A DNA stretch of 55,994 bases. Origin: Actinomycetota bacterium (lineage in GTDB: Bacteria > Actinomycetota > Acidimicrobiia > IMCC26256 > PALSA-610). Each line of letters opens with the position of its first letter. Position 1 is the stretch's first letter. The notes under the pieces are model-generated. The model worked only from the letters and a program-made list of their open reading frames with translations, was not told the origin of the DNA and did no database searches. The position numbers and the translations under genes were made by a program. Positions 25,106 to 32,791 of the stretch are shown piece by piece. The stretch is from the NCBI GenBank assembly GCA_005772765.1, contig SXIR01000061.1, positions 1-55,994 of the forward strand. Reading direction: 5' to 3'.

Positions 25106-26035
25106 TCAACCGAACTCGCGTGCAGCCATCGCCGCCGCGCCGATCGCTCCCGCTCGTTCGCCGAGCGCGGCGGGCACGATCGGGATCGGAGGCCGGAACT
25201 CGTGCCCTTCGAGGTGGCGAACAAACGCCGCGCCGAGCGGTCGGAACAAGGTCGGACCGAGCTCCACGACGCCGCCCGCGATGACGATGCACTCGGGATC
25301 AAGAATGTTCGCGAGTCCGGCAAGCCCGATTGCAACATTGTCGGCGTAGTCGTCGATCACGGCGAGCGCCCCAGGATTTCCCGCGGCCGCGGCGCGCCCG
25401 ACCGAGACACCGTCAACCGTCGCGGGTGTCAGGTCGAGACGACCGTCGGCAACGGCCGCGGCCGCCAACCGGCCCAGCGCCGTCCCCGATGCGATCGCTT
25501 CCCAGTGCCCCAGTTCGCCGCACGCGCAGCGAGGACCGTCGCGCATGACCGTCCAATGCCCGATCTCGCCGGCAAAGCCGTGGGCACCTCGCTGGATCAC
25601 CCCGTCGGCGATGATCGCACCGCCGATTCCCGTGCCCAGGGTGACAACCAGTGCGTGCCGTGCACCCCGAGCCGCGCCCTGCGCAACCTCGGCAAATCCC
25701 GCGACGTTGGCGTCGTTGTCGACAAGGACGCTCAAGCCGCGTCGACGATGCACCTCACCCCGAACGTCGAACTCCTCGACGCCGGGGAGGTTCGGTCCGT
25801 ATCGGAGCCGACCATCTGGGGTCACCATGCCCGCGATGCCGATGCCGACACCGATGATCTGATCGCGCGACGAAGCGCGGACGAGTTCGTCGATCGTCGC
25901 GTCGATCTCGACGAGGAGAGCTTCGGTGTCGTAGGGACTCGACCGCCGGCACTCTGCGAGTACCGCGCCGTCGTCGGAGCGCAGCACACCGAGGATCTTG
26001 GTGCCGCCGATGTCGATGCCGAGCGATGCGGTCAT
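25106..26035 (-). CDS. ROK-family sugar kinase (glucokinase-like)
   Basis: The 309-aa ROK protein starts MTASLGIDIGGTKILGVL (ATP-binding DxGGTK). It has LVDNDANVAGFAEV, VVTLGTGIGGAIIADG, GFAGEIGHWTV (catalytic region) and the ROK zinc motif in CACGELGHWEAIASG. No HTH domain precedes it, so it is a kinase rather than a repressor. Glucose or another hexose is the likely substrate. Its ATG overlaps the TGA of the preceding 87-aa gene (ATGA), so translation is coupled. The track ORF to 27088 fuses an out-of-frame extension and is rejected. Streptomyces glkA lies in a comparable gene neighbourhood. Confidence 0.88.
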   Translation of the reverse strand: MTASLGIDIGGTKILGVLRSDDGAVLAECRRSSPYDTEALLVEIDATIDELVRASSRDQIIGVGIGIAGMVTPDGRLRYGPNLPGVEEFDVRGEVHRRRGLSVLVDNDANVAGFAEVAQGAARGARHALVVTLGTGIGGAIIADGVIQRGAHGFAGEIGHWTVMRDGPRCACGELGHWEAIASGTALGRLAAAAVADGRLDLTPATVDGVSVGRAAAAGNPGALAVIDDYADNVAIGLAGLANILDPECIVIAGGVVELGPTLFRPLGAAFVRHLEGHEFRPPIPIVPAALGERAGAIGAAAMAAREFG

Positions 26036-26295
26036 TCGTCGATGTCGATACGCCGAAGCCGCGGCCCTGGCTGCGTCGCGACGTTCGATTCGTGGTCGCC
26101 CCGGCCCCGGCGGCGCCGGCCGTGTGCCTCGGCTTGCTCGTCGAGGACTGCTTCCATCGCGTCGAGCGCCGACCGTGCGGCACCGATCAGATCGCGGGCG
26201 GCGACGACCAGGTGATCGACAGCGTCGCTCTCGGGCGCCCGTCCGTCCTGGTCGTTGCGATCGTCGCGATCGTCGAACGCACGCGACCCGCTCAC
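26032..26295 (-). CDS. Small conserved-looking protein between arsA and ROK kinase (87 aa)
   Basis: This gene appears in the track only inside a long shadow ORF. The GTG at 26295 overlaps the arsA stop (GTGA) and its TGA overlaps the ROK start (ATGA), so it is a genuine coupled operon member. The product has an acidic N-terminus (DDRDDRNDQD), a helical core DHLVVAARDLIGAARSALDAMEAVLDEQ, a basic linker and a terminal strand PRLRRIDIDE. Similar short proteins ending in RIxI(D/E) near ArsA-like genes exist in actinobacteria, to my recollection. Function unknown. Confidence 0.75.
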   Translation of the reverse strand: MSGSRAFDDRDDRNDQDGRAPESDAVDHLVVAARDLIGAARSALDAMEAVLDEQAEAHGRRRRGRGDHESNVATQPGPRLRRIDIDE

Positions 26296-27458
26296 CGGAC
26301 GAACTCCACGCGCAGCCGCCCCGCGTCGAGACGGGCTCGACCGACCGATCGGTTGCGCCACGAATCCGGCAACACCACCGATCGTCGGTGCGGACCAACG
26401 GCAACGAACAGCTCGCCGTCGTGTTGGGCCAGGTCGATGTCGGACGATCCGGAGAACGGCAGATGCAACGAGAGCACGAACGTGTCGCCGTCGGTTTCCA
26501 TGCGCAGAGGCTCGATGTCGGCCAACCGAGCGGCGGGATCGAGCGCACCGTACAAGGTCGCGCCGAATGCTTCGAGCGCGTCGAGTCCGATGACTTCGGT
26601 CGGAGCCAGCTCCGATCGAAGGATGGGAACCGGAGCGAACTCTCGCTCGATCCCTTCGAGTTCGACGCCTTGCTGTTGTCGCCACGCGTCGAACCAGGGG
26701 TCGGTGACCTCCGCGGGCAACACCTTGTTCGCAATGACGGCATCGACATGATGTCCGAACAACGACAGATATGTGAACGTTCGCCGGGCTTCCGCCACGA
26801 CCATCCGTTCGGGGTTGACCACGAGTCGGGCGGAGGTGATTCTGCCGTCGGTGAGCAACTCGCGCACGCCGTCGACGCGCGCATAGAAGCGTTCGAGTGC
26901 CCCGAACACCGCGTCGCTCGCAACCGGGAGACCGGCAAGTCGCTGGAGCATCGGACGGGCGACGCGCGCCGCGCGCCGCGTCGTGGTGAACGCCTTGTCC
27001 ATGTACCAAGCCATGACGTCAGGCAATGACAACAGGCGAATGGTCTCGGCGGTCGGGGCACAGTCGACCACGACGAGGTCGTAAGCACCGCTCGCGGCGT
27101 GTTGCTTCAGGTCGGCGAGCGCGAACACCTCGTCGAGGCCGGGGATGACCGCGAGTTCTTCGGCTTCGATCGTGTCGGCACCGGCCCAGCCCAGTACCTC
27201 GACGAACCAATCACGAACCTCGGTCCACGCGTCCTCGAACCGCACGCGTGCGTCGAGTTGCTGCGCGGCGAGTCGGGGCCCGAGTTCGGCGACCTGATCG
27301 CCGAGCGGCTCGTCGAACGCGTCGGCGAGGCTGTGGGCCGGATCGGTCGACAACACGATCGTTCGTAGCCCTCGCGCCGCGGCCAGCGTCGCGGTCGCGG
27401 CCGCGACCGTCGTTTTGCCGACGCCGCCCTTGCCCGTGACGAGGAGGATGCGGGTCAT
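26292..27458 (-). CDS. ArsA/GET3-family ATPase
   Basis: The 388-aa protein has the deviant Walker A GKGGVGKT at residues 8-15, switch regions VLSTDPAHSLADAFD and LVVVDCAPTAETIRLLSLPD, and the A-loop VNPERMVVAEARRTFTYL. It is the ArsA-like ATPase of the Rv2184c type, probably not an arsenite pump because no arsenic genes are near. Related proteins are dimeric ATPases in membrane-protein targeting or unknown actinobacterial envelope functions. Its ATG 27458 overlaps the upstream SRPBCC stop (ATGA), and its TGA overlaps the next GTG. The neighbourhood PimB - membrane protein - SRPBCC - ArsA matches the order around Rv2184c-Rv2188c. Confidence 0.88.
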   Translation of the reverse strand: MTRILLVTGKGGVGKTTVAAATATLAAARGLRTIVLSTDPAHSLADAFDEPLGDQVAELGPRLAAQQLDARVRFEDAWTEVRDWFVEVLGWAGADTIEAEELAVIPGLDEVFALADLKQHAASGAYDLVVVDCAPTAETIRLLSLPDVMAWYMDKAFTTTRRAARVARPMLQRLAGLPVASDAVFGALERFYARVDGVRELLTDGRITSARLVVNPERMVVAEARRTFTYLSLFGHHVDAVIANKVLPAEVTDPWFDAWRQQQGVELEGIEREFAPVPILRSELAPTEVIGLDALEAFGATLYGALDPAARLADIEPLRMETDGDTFVLSLHLPFSGSSDIDLAQHDGELFVAVGPHRRSVVLPDSWRNRSVGRARLDAGRLRVEFVR

Positions 27459-27898
27459 GATCCTGCCGGTTCGCACGCCTGACGCAGATCCTTCAGCGCG
27501 TTGCGCACGATCAGTGCCGCAGCGCGGCGCTTCAGCATGCCGAGCAACGGGACGCTGACGTCGATCGCCAAGTCGTAGTGCACTCTGGTGCTGGTGCCGT
27601 CGGCCTCGAACCGGTAGCGGCCGTCCATGCTGCGCATGAGGTCACCCTCGATCAGGCGCCATGAAAACGAGTTCGGCAGATCGGTGTAGTCGTACTCGAG
27701 GATGTAGCGCACGCTGCGTCCGAGCGCGGCGGCGCGGTATTCGACACGACGACCGCGGCCGTCGGCATCGCGCTCGAGCACCTTGGCGATCTTGACGTCA
27801 TTCGCCCACTCTGGGTAGCGCTCGAAGTCGAGTGCGATCGCGAGGCACTGCTCAGCGGGGGCGGCGATTCTGGTTCGCTCGCTGGCGGTATCGGCCAT
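27455..27898 (-). CDS. SRPBCC (polyketide cyclase/lipid-binding) protein, Rv2185c-like
   Basis: The 147-aa START/SRPBCC-fold protein begins MADTASERTRIAAPAEQCLAIALDFERYPEWANDVK, the typical coenzyme Q-binding/cyclase entry strand with WANDVK. It continues with VRYILEYDYTDLPNSFSWRLIEGD and ends in the long C-terminal helix LIVRNALKDLRQACE that caps the hydrophobic cavity. It probably binds a lipid or isoprenoid. It is coupled to arsA through an ATGA overlap. The membrane-protein gene upstream overlaps its 5' end by 47 bp. The longer track ORF is rejected because it translates the neighbouring gene in another frame. Confidence 0.85.
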   Translation of the reverse strand: MADTASERTRIAAPAEQCLAIALDFERYPEWANDVKIAKVLERDADGRGRRVEYRAAALGRSVRYILEYDYTDLPNSFSWRLIEGDLMRSMDGRYRFEADGTSTRVHYDLAIDVSVPLLGMLKRRAAALIVRNALKDLRQACEPAGS

Positions 27899-28358
27899 CG
27901 GTTCTCCCGGTATAACGAGGGTCGTTGCGCTCAGGGTAGGTGCCGTGGCGGGCACCCCACAGCCCGGCCCAGCCGATCGGCAACATGTTTGCGAGGAATC
28001 CGACCGGATTCGTCGCCAGCGTGACGATTGTGATGACCAAGAACACCCCGGCGATACCGAGCATTCGGACCCGCACCCCCGACGGTGCCGACGTCTGCAA
28101 GAAGAACAAGCTCGCGACCTGGATCTCATCGCCTCGCGTGCTGCGGACGACCGCCTGCGCGAACGCAACGCTCCAGATCACGAGCGACAGCACGAACCAC
28201 GCCAACGCGATGCTGACCGACAGCGCATCGCCGCCGGGGAGTCCGAGTGCGTCGTATCCCACGGCAAGCGCATACGCCAACGCGCTGAGTACCGACGATT
28301 GCACGATGCCAACGCCGCGGGTGTCGGCGTCGAGCCCGAGCGCAGCGACGCGTTTCAC
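27852..28358 (-). CDS. Small integral membrane protein in pimB operon (about 168 aa)
   Basis: Family not recognised. The GTG at 28358 overlaps the pimB stop as GTGA, like other junctions in this operon, giving MKRVAALGLDADTRGVG at the N-terminus; GTG 28373 is an alternative. There are about four hydrophobic segments: QSSVLSALAYALAVGYDAL, SIALAWFVLSLVIWSVAFAQAVV, LGIAGVFLVITIVTLAT and VGFLANMLPIGWAGLWG. The C-terminal tail is basic and overlaps the SRPBCC gene by 47 bp. Position corresponds to Rv2186c in the mycobacterial neighbourhood. A role with lipid mannosylation or ArsA is only inference. Confidence 0.68.
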   Translation of the reverse strand: MKRVAALGLDADTRGVGIVQSSVLSALAYALAVGYDALGLPGGDALSVSIALAWFVLSLVIWSVAFAQAVVRSTRGDEIQVASLFFLQTSAPSGVRVRMLGIAGVFLVITIVTLATNPVGFLANMLPIGWAGLWGARHGTYPERNDPRYTGRTDGRYRQRANQNRRPR

Positions 28359-29494
28359 GATCGCACCGTACACATCGACAAGTCGCCGTCGGCGAGGGCT
28401 GCGAGACGAGGCACGAGCACGTCGTAGTCGAGCTCGTGTACCGCTCGTCGGCGAGCGGCCGACCCGAGTCGCGCTTGGAGGTCGGGGTCGCGAACGATCC
28501 GAGCGATGGCCTCGGTGACCGCATCCACGTCGCGAGGTTCGACGACATACCCGGTCTCGCCGTCGACCACCGCTTCGTGCGACCCTCCGCTGCGGCCGGC
28601 GACCGCAGGGACGCCACACGCCTGGGCCTCCACGAACACGATCCCGAAACCTTCGGCCTCGAGCCCACCCCAACGATCGCGACACAGCATGGCGAACACG
28701 TCGGCGAGCCCGAACACTTCGGCAAGTTCGGCGTCGGGAACTCGGCCGAGGAACTGGACGCGATCGGCAATGCCGCGCTCGGCGGCACGTCGTTCGAGCC
28801 GACCGCGATCACGACCGTCGCCACCGATGACCAGCTGCACCGCATCGAGCCTCGCGACGGCGTCGATCAGTACGTCGAAACCTTTGCGGGGAACGAGGCG
28901 CGACTGCCCCAACACCACGGGACGATCGGGATCGAGACCGCGTCGCTTTCGAGCCAGCGAGCGCGCTTCGGCGTCGAGCGGGACGAACCGTTGCGAGTCG
29001 ATGCCACACGGCAGTTCGAGCACGGCAAGTGGTCGCCCGGCGACCCGAACGCACTCGGACGCGGGATATCCGCCGAATGCCAACACACCCGACGCCGCGT
29101 GCAAGACGCGTCGGGCCGCGAGGTTCGGACCGGGGAGGCGCCCGGGGACGGTGATCTCCGCGCCGTGCGCGACCACGACGACCGCGTGGTGCCGAGCGAG
29201 ACGTGCGCTCAAGAGCCCCAGCGGCAGCATCGGATCGACGAAGACGACGTCGGCCGCGACCTCCGCGGCGAGTAATTCGATACGACGCAGCAGCCCTCGG
29301 TGCGGCAACAACACCGGTTCGCGAACTCGTTCGACCCGAAACGGTTGCGCTCGGTCCCACTCGGCGGCCCCGGCGTATGGCGTCGTCAGCACGGTGGTCT
29401 TCGCCGGGTCGAGCCGACGCCAGAACTCCCAGAGCACCGACTGAATGCCACCGAGCTTCGGTGGAAAGTCGTTGGTCACGAGCAGCGACGACAT
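28355..29494 (-). CDS. pimB: GT4 mannosyltransferase, PimB-like
   Basis: The 379-aa GT-B glycosyltransferase starts LLVTNDFPPKLGGIQSVLWEFWRRL, the hallmark of phosphatidylinositol monomannoside mannosyltransferase PimB. It carries VVAHGAEITVPGRLPG, the donor-domain SRLVPRKGFDVLIDAV and the retaining EX7E motif EGFGIVFVEAQACGVP. It would transfer mannose from GDP-mannose to PI-monomannoside on the cytoplasmic face of the membrane. It heads the seven-gene run down to the LLM oxidoreductase, all joined by overlaps or gaps below 10 bp. A related GT4 enzyme for another lipid acceptor is possible outside the Corynebacteriales. Confidence 0.85.
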   Translation of the reverse strand: MSSLLVTNDFPPKLGGIQSVLWEFWRRLDPAKTTVLTTPYAGAAEWDRAQPFRVERVREPVLLPHRGLLRRIELLAAEVAADVVFVDPMLPLGLLSARLARHHAVVVVAHGAEITVPGRLPGPNLAARRVLHAASGVLAFGGYPASECVRVAGRPLAVLELPCGIDSQRFVPLDAEARSLARKRRGLDPDRPVVLGQSRLVPRKGFDVLIDAVARLDAVQLVIGGDGRDRGRLERRAAERGIADRVQFLGRVPDAELAEVFGLADVFAMLCRDRWGGLEAEGFGIVFVEAQACGVPAVAGRSGGSHEAVVDGETGYVVEPRDVDAVTEAIARIVRDPDLQARLGSAARRRAVHELDYDVLVPRLAALADGDLSMCTVRS

Positions 29495-29560
29495 CGCCGG
29501 GAATCGTACGGGTCGCCGACGCAGCGCCGGGGAGTGAGGCGATGGGCCACCCCGCCTCGT

Positions 29561-29576
29561 GGCTCGCGAGCGAGCC
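29561..29576. terminator. Palindrome after MFS stop (possible terminator)
   Basis: GGCTCGC-GA-GCGAGCC is a perfect 16-bp palindrome starting 2 bp downstream of the MFS stop on the minus strand and before pimB. The loop is too short for a stable RNA hairpin without opening the inner pairs, and no T-run follows, so a terminator role is weakly supported. Confidence 0.25.
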
Positions 29577-29578
29577 GG

Positions 29579-30751
29579 TCAGCGCCGCAGGCTCGGGCTC
29601 GTCCGCAAGTACGCGAGTCCGACCAAGGCGAAGGCAACGCAGGTCGCGAACATGGTGCGGTAGTCGAACACGTCGGCCACAACGCCGCAGACCAGACCGC
29701 CGAGCCCCATCGACAGATCGAACGCGCTCGAGAACGTCCCGACGACCGATGCCCGCTCCGAATCGTCGACCCCGGACAACGACAGCACCAACATCGCGGG
29801 GTACGCCAACGACTGGCCAAGCGCGAATACTGCGGTTCCGACGTAGAGGCCGGCGATGCTCGGCCACACGACGACGATGCCCATGCCAGCCGCCCCCAAC
29901 GCCAACGCGCCGGTTCCGGCCCGTCGCGCACCCAAGCGGTCCGGAAGGCGAGCGCCGACGATCCGAATGACGAGGATGAGCACGCCGTAGAGGGTGAAGA
30001 CACCGGCGACGTTGTCGACCCCGAGGTCGTCTCGTGCGTACAACTTCACGAAACCCTGCCAGCCGGCGAGGCTCACGAACCCGAGAAAGAGCACGAGGCC
30101 CGGGGCCAGCGCCGCCCGATGAATCAGCTTGCCACCGTGGGGCGGCGGCGGCGGCCGGTCGTCGATCTCGCGCGTCAACAAACCGAGCAGCAACGCGACC
30201 GTCGCAGCTCCGGCCGAGATCGCCCAGCACCATCCGTACCGGTTCTCATCACCGAGGACCGCCTCGCCCAACATCGGTCCGAGCGCGAGACCGCCGTAGA
30301 TCGCGATCGACCAGTAACTGATGGCTTCGCCGCGCTGTTCGACTGGTGCCCGGTCGGTGATCATCGTTGCCGCGCCGACGAAGAACGCCGCCTCGCCGAG
30401 CCCTGCGAGTGCACGCATCGCGACGAACCAACCGAACGAGTCGACGACACCGAACATCGCCGTCGCGGCCGCGACCACTGCGGCTCCTCCGATCACCAAC
30501 GGTCGGCGACCGAAGCGATCGCCGATGCGACCCGCGTACGGACGCAACGTAATCGCACCCACGGCAAAAGCGCCCTGACTGACGCCGACCGCGACGTCGC
30601 CGGCACCGAGGTGGTCTTTGACGTACGGGCCGAACACCGGGTTCAGCATCGCCAGCCCGATGAAGTAGGCCAGACCTGACCCGATGATCAAGCAGAACGG
30701 CAGCGTCAACAACGCGCGGCGACTCGGCGCCGCAGTCGGCGTTGCACTCAC
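29579..30751 (-). CDS. MFS transporter
   Basis: The 390-aa protein has about 12 hydrophobic segments in two halves. It carries the MFS loop motif GRIGDRFGRRPLVIGG between TM2 and TM3 and the partial repeat ARLPDRLGARRAGTGA in the second half. The central loop is basic and proline-rich (RPPPPPHGGK). Substrate cannot be read; the family includes drug and metabolite exporters. The GTG start at 30751 overlaps the stop of the FAD reductase (GTGA), so the two are coupled. The track ORF to 32011 is an out-of-frame extension through the FAD gene. Confidence 0.87.
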   Translation of the reverse strand: MSATPTAAPSRRALLTLPFCLIIGSGLAYFIGLAMLNPVFGPYVKDHLGAGDVAVGVSQGAFAVGAITLRPYAGRIGDRFGRRPLVIGGAAVVAAATAMFGVVDSFGWFVAMRALAGLGEAAFFVGAATMITDRAPVEQRGEAISYWSIAIYGGLALGPMLGEAVLGDENRYGWCWAISAGAATVALLLGLLTREIDDRPPPPPHGGKLIHRAALAPGLVLFLGFVSLAGWQGFVKLYARDDLGVDNVAGVFTLYGVLILVIRIVGARLPDRLGARRAGTGALALGAAGMGIVVVWPSIAGLYVGTAVFALGQSLAYPAMLVLSLSGVDDSERASVVGTFSSAFDLSMGLGGLVCGVVADVFDYRTMFATCVAFALVGLAYLRTSPSLRR

Positions 30752-31941
30752 GCGTTCGACTTGTCGATTGCGTCGCTCCACGAGGCACGTTCGGCGATCA
30801 TCCGCCGATACTGCATGACGAATCGAGGTTGACTGAACCCGAGCGCTCCGACGAGTCGGCCGTTGCGACCGAACAACGCGACGAACTTGTGATCGGCCAG
30901 CGCTCCGTGCGCCACGTGCAAGTCGCAGTCGCTGTCGTAACGCCCAACGCTTTGGATCTTCACGTCGTACTGGTCGCTCCAGACGAACGGGACCGGGGCG
31001 AAGTCGTTCGGCTGCTCGGTCGCGATTCGTTGCGCCACGTGCATCGCCATCTCGGCGGCGTTCGTCCAGTGTTCGAGGCGCATCATCTCGCCATCGAACA
31101 ACGGGTTCGGAAACCGAGCGACGTCGCCGATCGCGTCGACGCCCGGCGCGGCGGCAAGCGACGCGTCGCACACGACCCCGTTGTCGATCGTCAGACCGGA
31201 CGATTCGAGCCACTCGACGTTGGGTGCTGCGCCGACACCGACGACGACGACATCGGCTGCGAGGCGTTCGCCGGCCGTGGTTTCCACGCCGGTCGCGTCG
31301 ATTGCCGCCACTCCCGTTCCGAGGCGGAGGTCGACGCCGTGATCGCGGTGGAGTTGCGCGCACGCACCGCCGATGGTCTCGCCGAGGCCACGCACCATTG
31401 GTTGGGCCAACGGCTCGATGACGGTGACCTCGTGGCCGCGTGCTCGACACGATGCCGCGACTTCCATGCCGATGAACCCTGCTCCCACCACGACGACTCG
31501 GTTCGGCTCGGCATCGAGCGCGGAACGCAACCGCCGGCCGTCGGCGAGCGTGCGCACGACGTGCACGTTGGCAAGTTCGGGAGAGCAGATCGAGGCTGGG
31601 AGCCGCCGAGCCCGGGCTCCGGTCGCGATGACGACATGTTCGGCACCGATCCTTGTGCCGTTGTCGAGGTCGACGGCGCGCGCGGCAACGTCGAGGGCCA
31701 CGGCTCGCCGACCGAGGTGCACATCGAGATCGAGTTCGTCGATGGGTTCTTTCCGGAGGGCGACGCGAGGATCGCCGTCGCCGGCGAGGCCTTCCTTCGA
31801 CAGCGGCGGACGGTCGTAGGGCTCCTCGGACTCGTCGCCGACCACGTGGATCGACCCGGTGTGGCCGAGTCGCCGCAGGGTCTCGGCGCACCGCAGCCCG
31901 GCCAGGCTGAATCCGACGATGGTGATCGACTGGGTGTTCAT
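30748..31941 (-). CDS. FAD-dependent NAD(P)H:ferredoxin-type reductase
   Basis: The 397-aa flavoprotein resembles ferredoxin/rubredoxin reductases of oxygenase systems. It has an FAD-binding N-terminus (ITIVGFSLAGLRCAETLRRLG), PYDRPPLSKEGL, an NAD(P)-binding loop VVVVGAGFIGMEVAASCRARGHEVTVIE, the FAD motif GVDAIGDVARF and the C-terminal dimerisation/reductase domain VPFVWSDQYDVKIQSVG. One N-terminal glycine of the usual GxGxxG is replaced (GFSLAG). It could supply electrons to a P450 or Rieske enzyme such as those in the steroid region, but it is 12 kb away, next to an MFS gene. Partner unknown. Confidence 0.85.
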   Translation of the reverse strand: MNTQSITIVGFSLAGLRCAETLRRLGHTGSIHVVGDESEEPYDRPPLSKEGLAGDGDPRVALRKEPIDELDLDVHLGRRAVALDVAARAVDLDNGTRIGAEHVVIATGARARRLPASICSPELANVHVVRTLADGRRLRSALDAEPNRVVVVGAGFIGMEVAASCRARGHEVTVIEPLAQPMVRGLGETIGGACAQLHRDHGVDLRLGTGVAAIDATGVETTAGERLAADVVVVGVGAAPNVEWLESSGLTIDNGVVCDASLAAAPGVDAIGDVARFPNPLFDGEMMRLEHWTNAAEMAMHVAQRIATEQPNDFAPVPFVWSDQYDVKIQSVGRYDSDCDLHVAHGALADHKFVALFGRNGRLVGALGFSQPRFVMQYRRMIAERASWSDAIDKSNA

Positions 31942-31971
31942 CGCCGAGGCAAGCTACGCGCCGCGGGCACC

Positions 31972-32085
31972 GACCGCTCGGGTCACGGCCGATGTCAACC
32001 AACCGGGACACGAGCCCCTCACCCCTCGACCCTCGACCCTCGACCCTCGACCCTCACTGACCGCTCGTGTCACGGCCGATGTCAA
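31972..32085. repeat. 27-bp direct repeat flanking a CCCTCGA tandem array
   Basis: The stretch beginning GACCGCTCGGGTCACGGCC (31972-31998) recurs at 32059-32085 with one mismatch in 27 bp. Between them, CCCTCGA is repeated four times exactly (32023-32050) and partly a fifth time. The second 27-bp copy encodes the C-terminal residues of the AhpD-like protein, so the first looks like a duplicated tail beyond its stop codon (32054-32056). Confidence 0.8.
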
Positions 32086-32695
32086 AGGCTTGGCTTTCGC
32101 CGGGAGCCGCGATTTCGACGCAGGGTTCGTCCTTGTCGTCGTATTCGACGCGGAGGGCTCGGCACATCACGGCGTGCATGTCGTACATCGCGGTGATGTA
32201 GGTGAGCTCGAGGATCTCCTCGTCGGAGAGGTGCGCCCGGAGCGCCTCGAAGACGCCGTCGGGGGTTCGGCCGCCGTCGAGGACGAGACAGTCGGTGTAG
32301 GCGAGCACCGCTCGCTCGACGGAGCTCCAGCAGTCGGCGGCCGACCAGTGCGGAATCGCGGCGATCTGTGCTTCGGAGATGCCGACGCTGCGGCACGATT
32401 TGCAGTGCTGGGAGAAGACGAACTGGCTGCCGCGAGCGAAGCCAGCTCGTGTCTGACCGAGTTCTCGGAGTTTCGGGTCGAGCCGACGTGACGGATTGCG
32501 GTACAGGGCGAACCCCATGACGCAGTGGTCGAAGACTTCGGGGACCGATGCGAAGACGGTCCACCAGTCGCCGGGGGTTCCCGTTGCGGTTCCGGGTTGT
32601 GCGACGGGATCGACGTCGGCACCGAACAGGAGGTCATAGAGCGGGAGCACCGACGCAGCGGCCTCGGCTCGGGGGATCTGTTTCAGTCTGGGCAT
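32054..32695 (-). CDS. Carboxymuconolactone decarboxylase / AhpD-like protein
   Basis: The 213-aa protein has the AhpD-like helical fold. The key segment is RELGQTRAGFARGSQFVFSQHCKSCRSVGIS, with the CxxC pair (CKSC) and upstream acidic residue of alkylhydroperoxidase-type members. It is followed by VLAYTDCLVLDGGRTPDGVFEALRAHLSDEEILELTYITAMYDMHAVMCRAL. Members are disulfide reductants or decarboxylases; the CxxC favours a redox role. ATG 32695 (MPRLKQIPRAEA) is preferred; a GTG at 32764 would add 23 residues and place the start inside the palindrome at 32764-32781. It is divergent from the NDP-forming acyl-CoA ligase gene. Confidence 0.8.
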   Translation of the reverse strand: MPRLKQIPRAEAAASVLPLYDLLFGADVDPVAQPGTATGTPGDWWTVFASVPEVFDHCVMGFALYRNPSRRLDPKLRELGQTRAGFARGSQFVFSQHCKSCRSVGISEAQIAAIPHWSAADCWSSVERAVLAYTDCLVLDGGRTPDGVFEALRAHLSDEEILELTYITAMYDMHAVMCRALRVEYDDKDEPCVEIAAPGESQAFDIGRDTSGQ

Positions 32696-32763
32696 GGCCG
32701 CAGCCTTGCCGAAGTACGCCGCGCGTGTCTCCTTGCGGTCCGTGTCGGCGGTGTTGGCTCGCA

Positions 32764-32781
32764 CCTGACGTCCGTGTCAGG
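32764..32781. promoter_or_regulatory. CTGAC-N6-GTCAG palindrome in divergent promoter
   Basis: CCTGAC-GTCCGT-GTCAGG has perfect 6-bp arms and lies 10 bp upstream of the GTG of the NDP-forming ligase gene and 68 bp from the AhpD-like ATG. Its half-sites match those of the palindrome at 40379-40394, so the two may bind the same repressor. Confidence 0.5.
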
Positions 32782-32791
32782 ATCGGCGGTG

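Noticed and set aside
28809-30233. 474-aa minus-strand ORF across pimB and the MFS gene
   Set aside because: It spans the 3' end of one gene and the 5' end of another out of frame, with Arg/Ala-rich low-complexity sequence.
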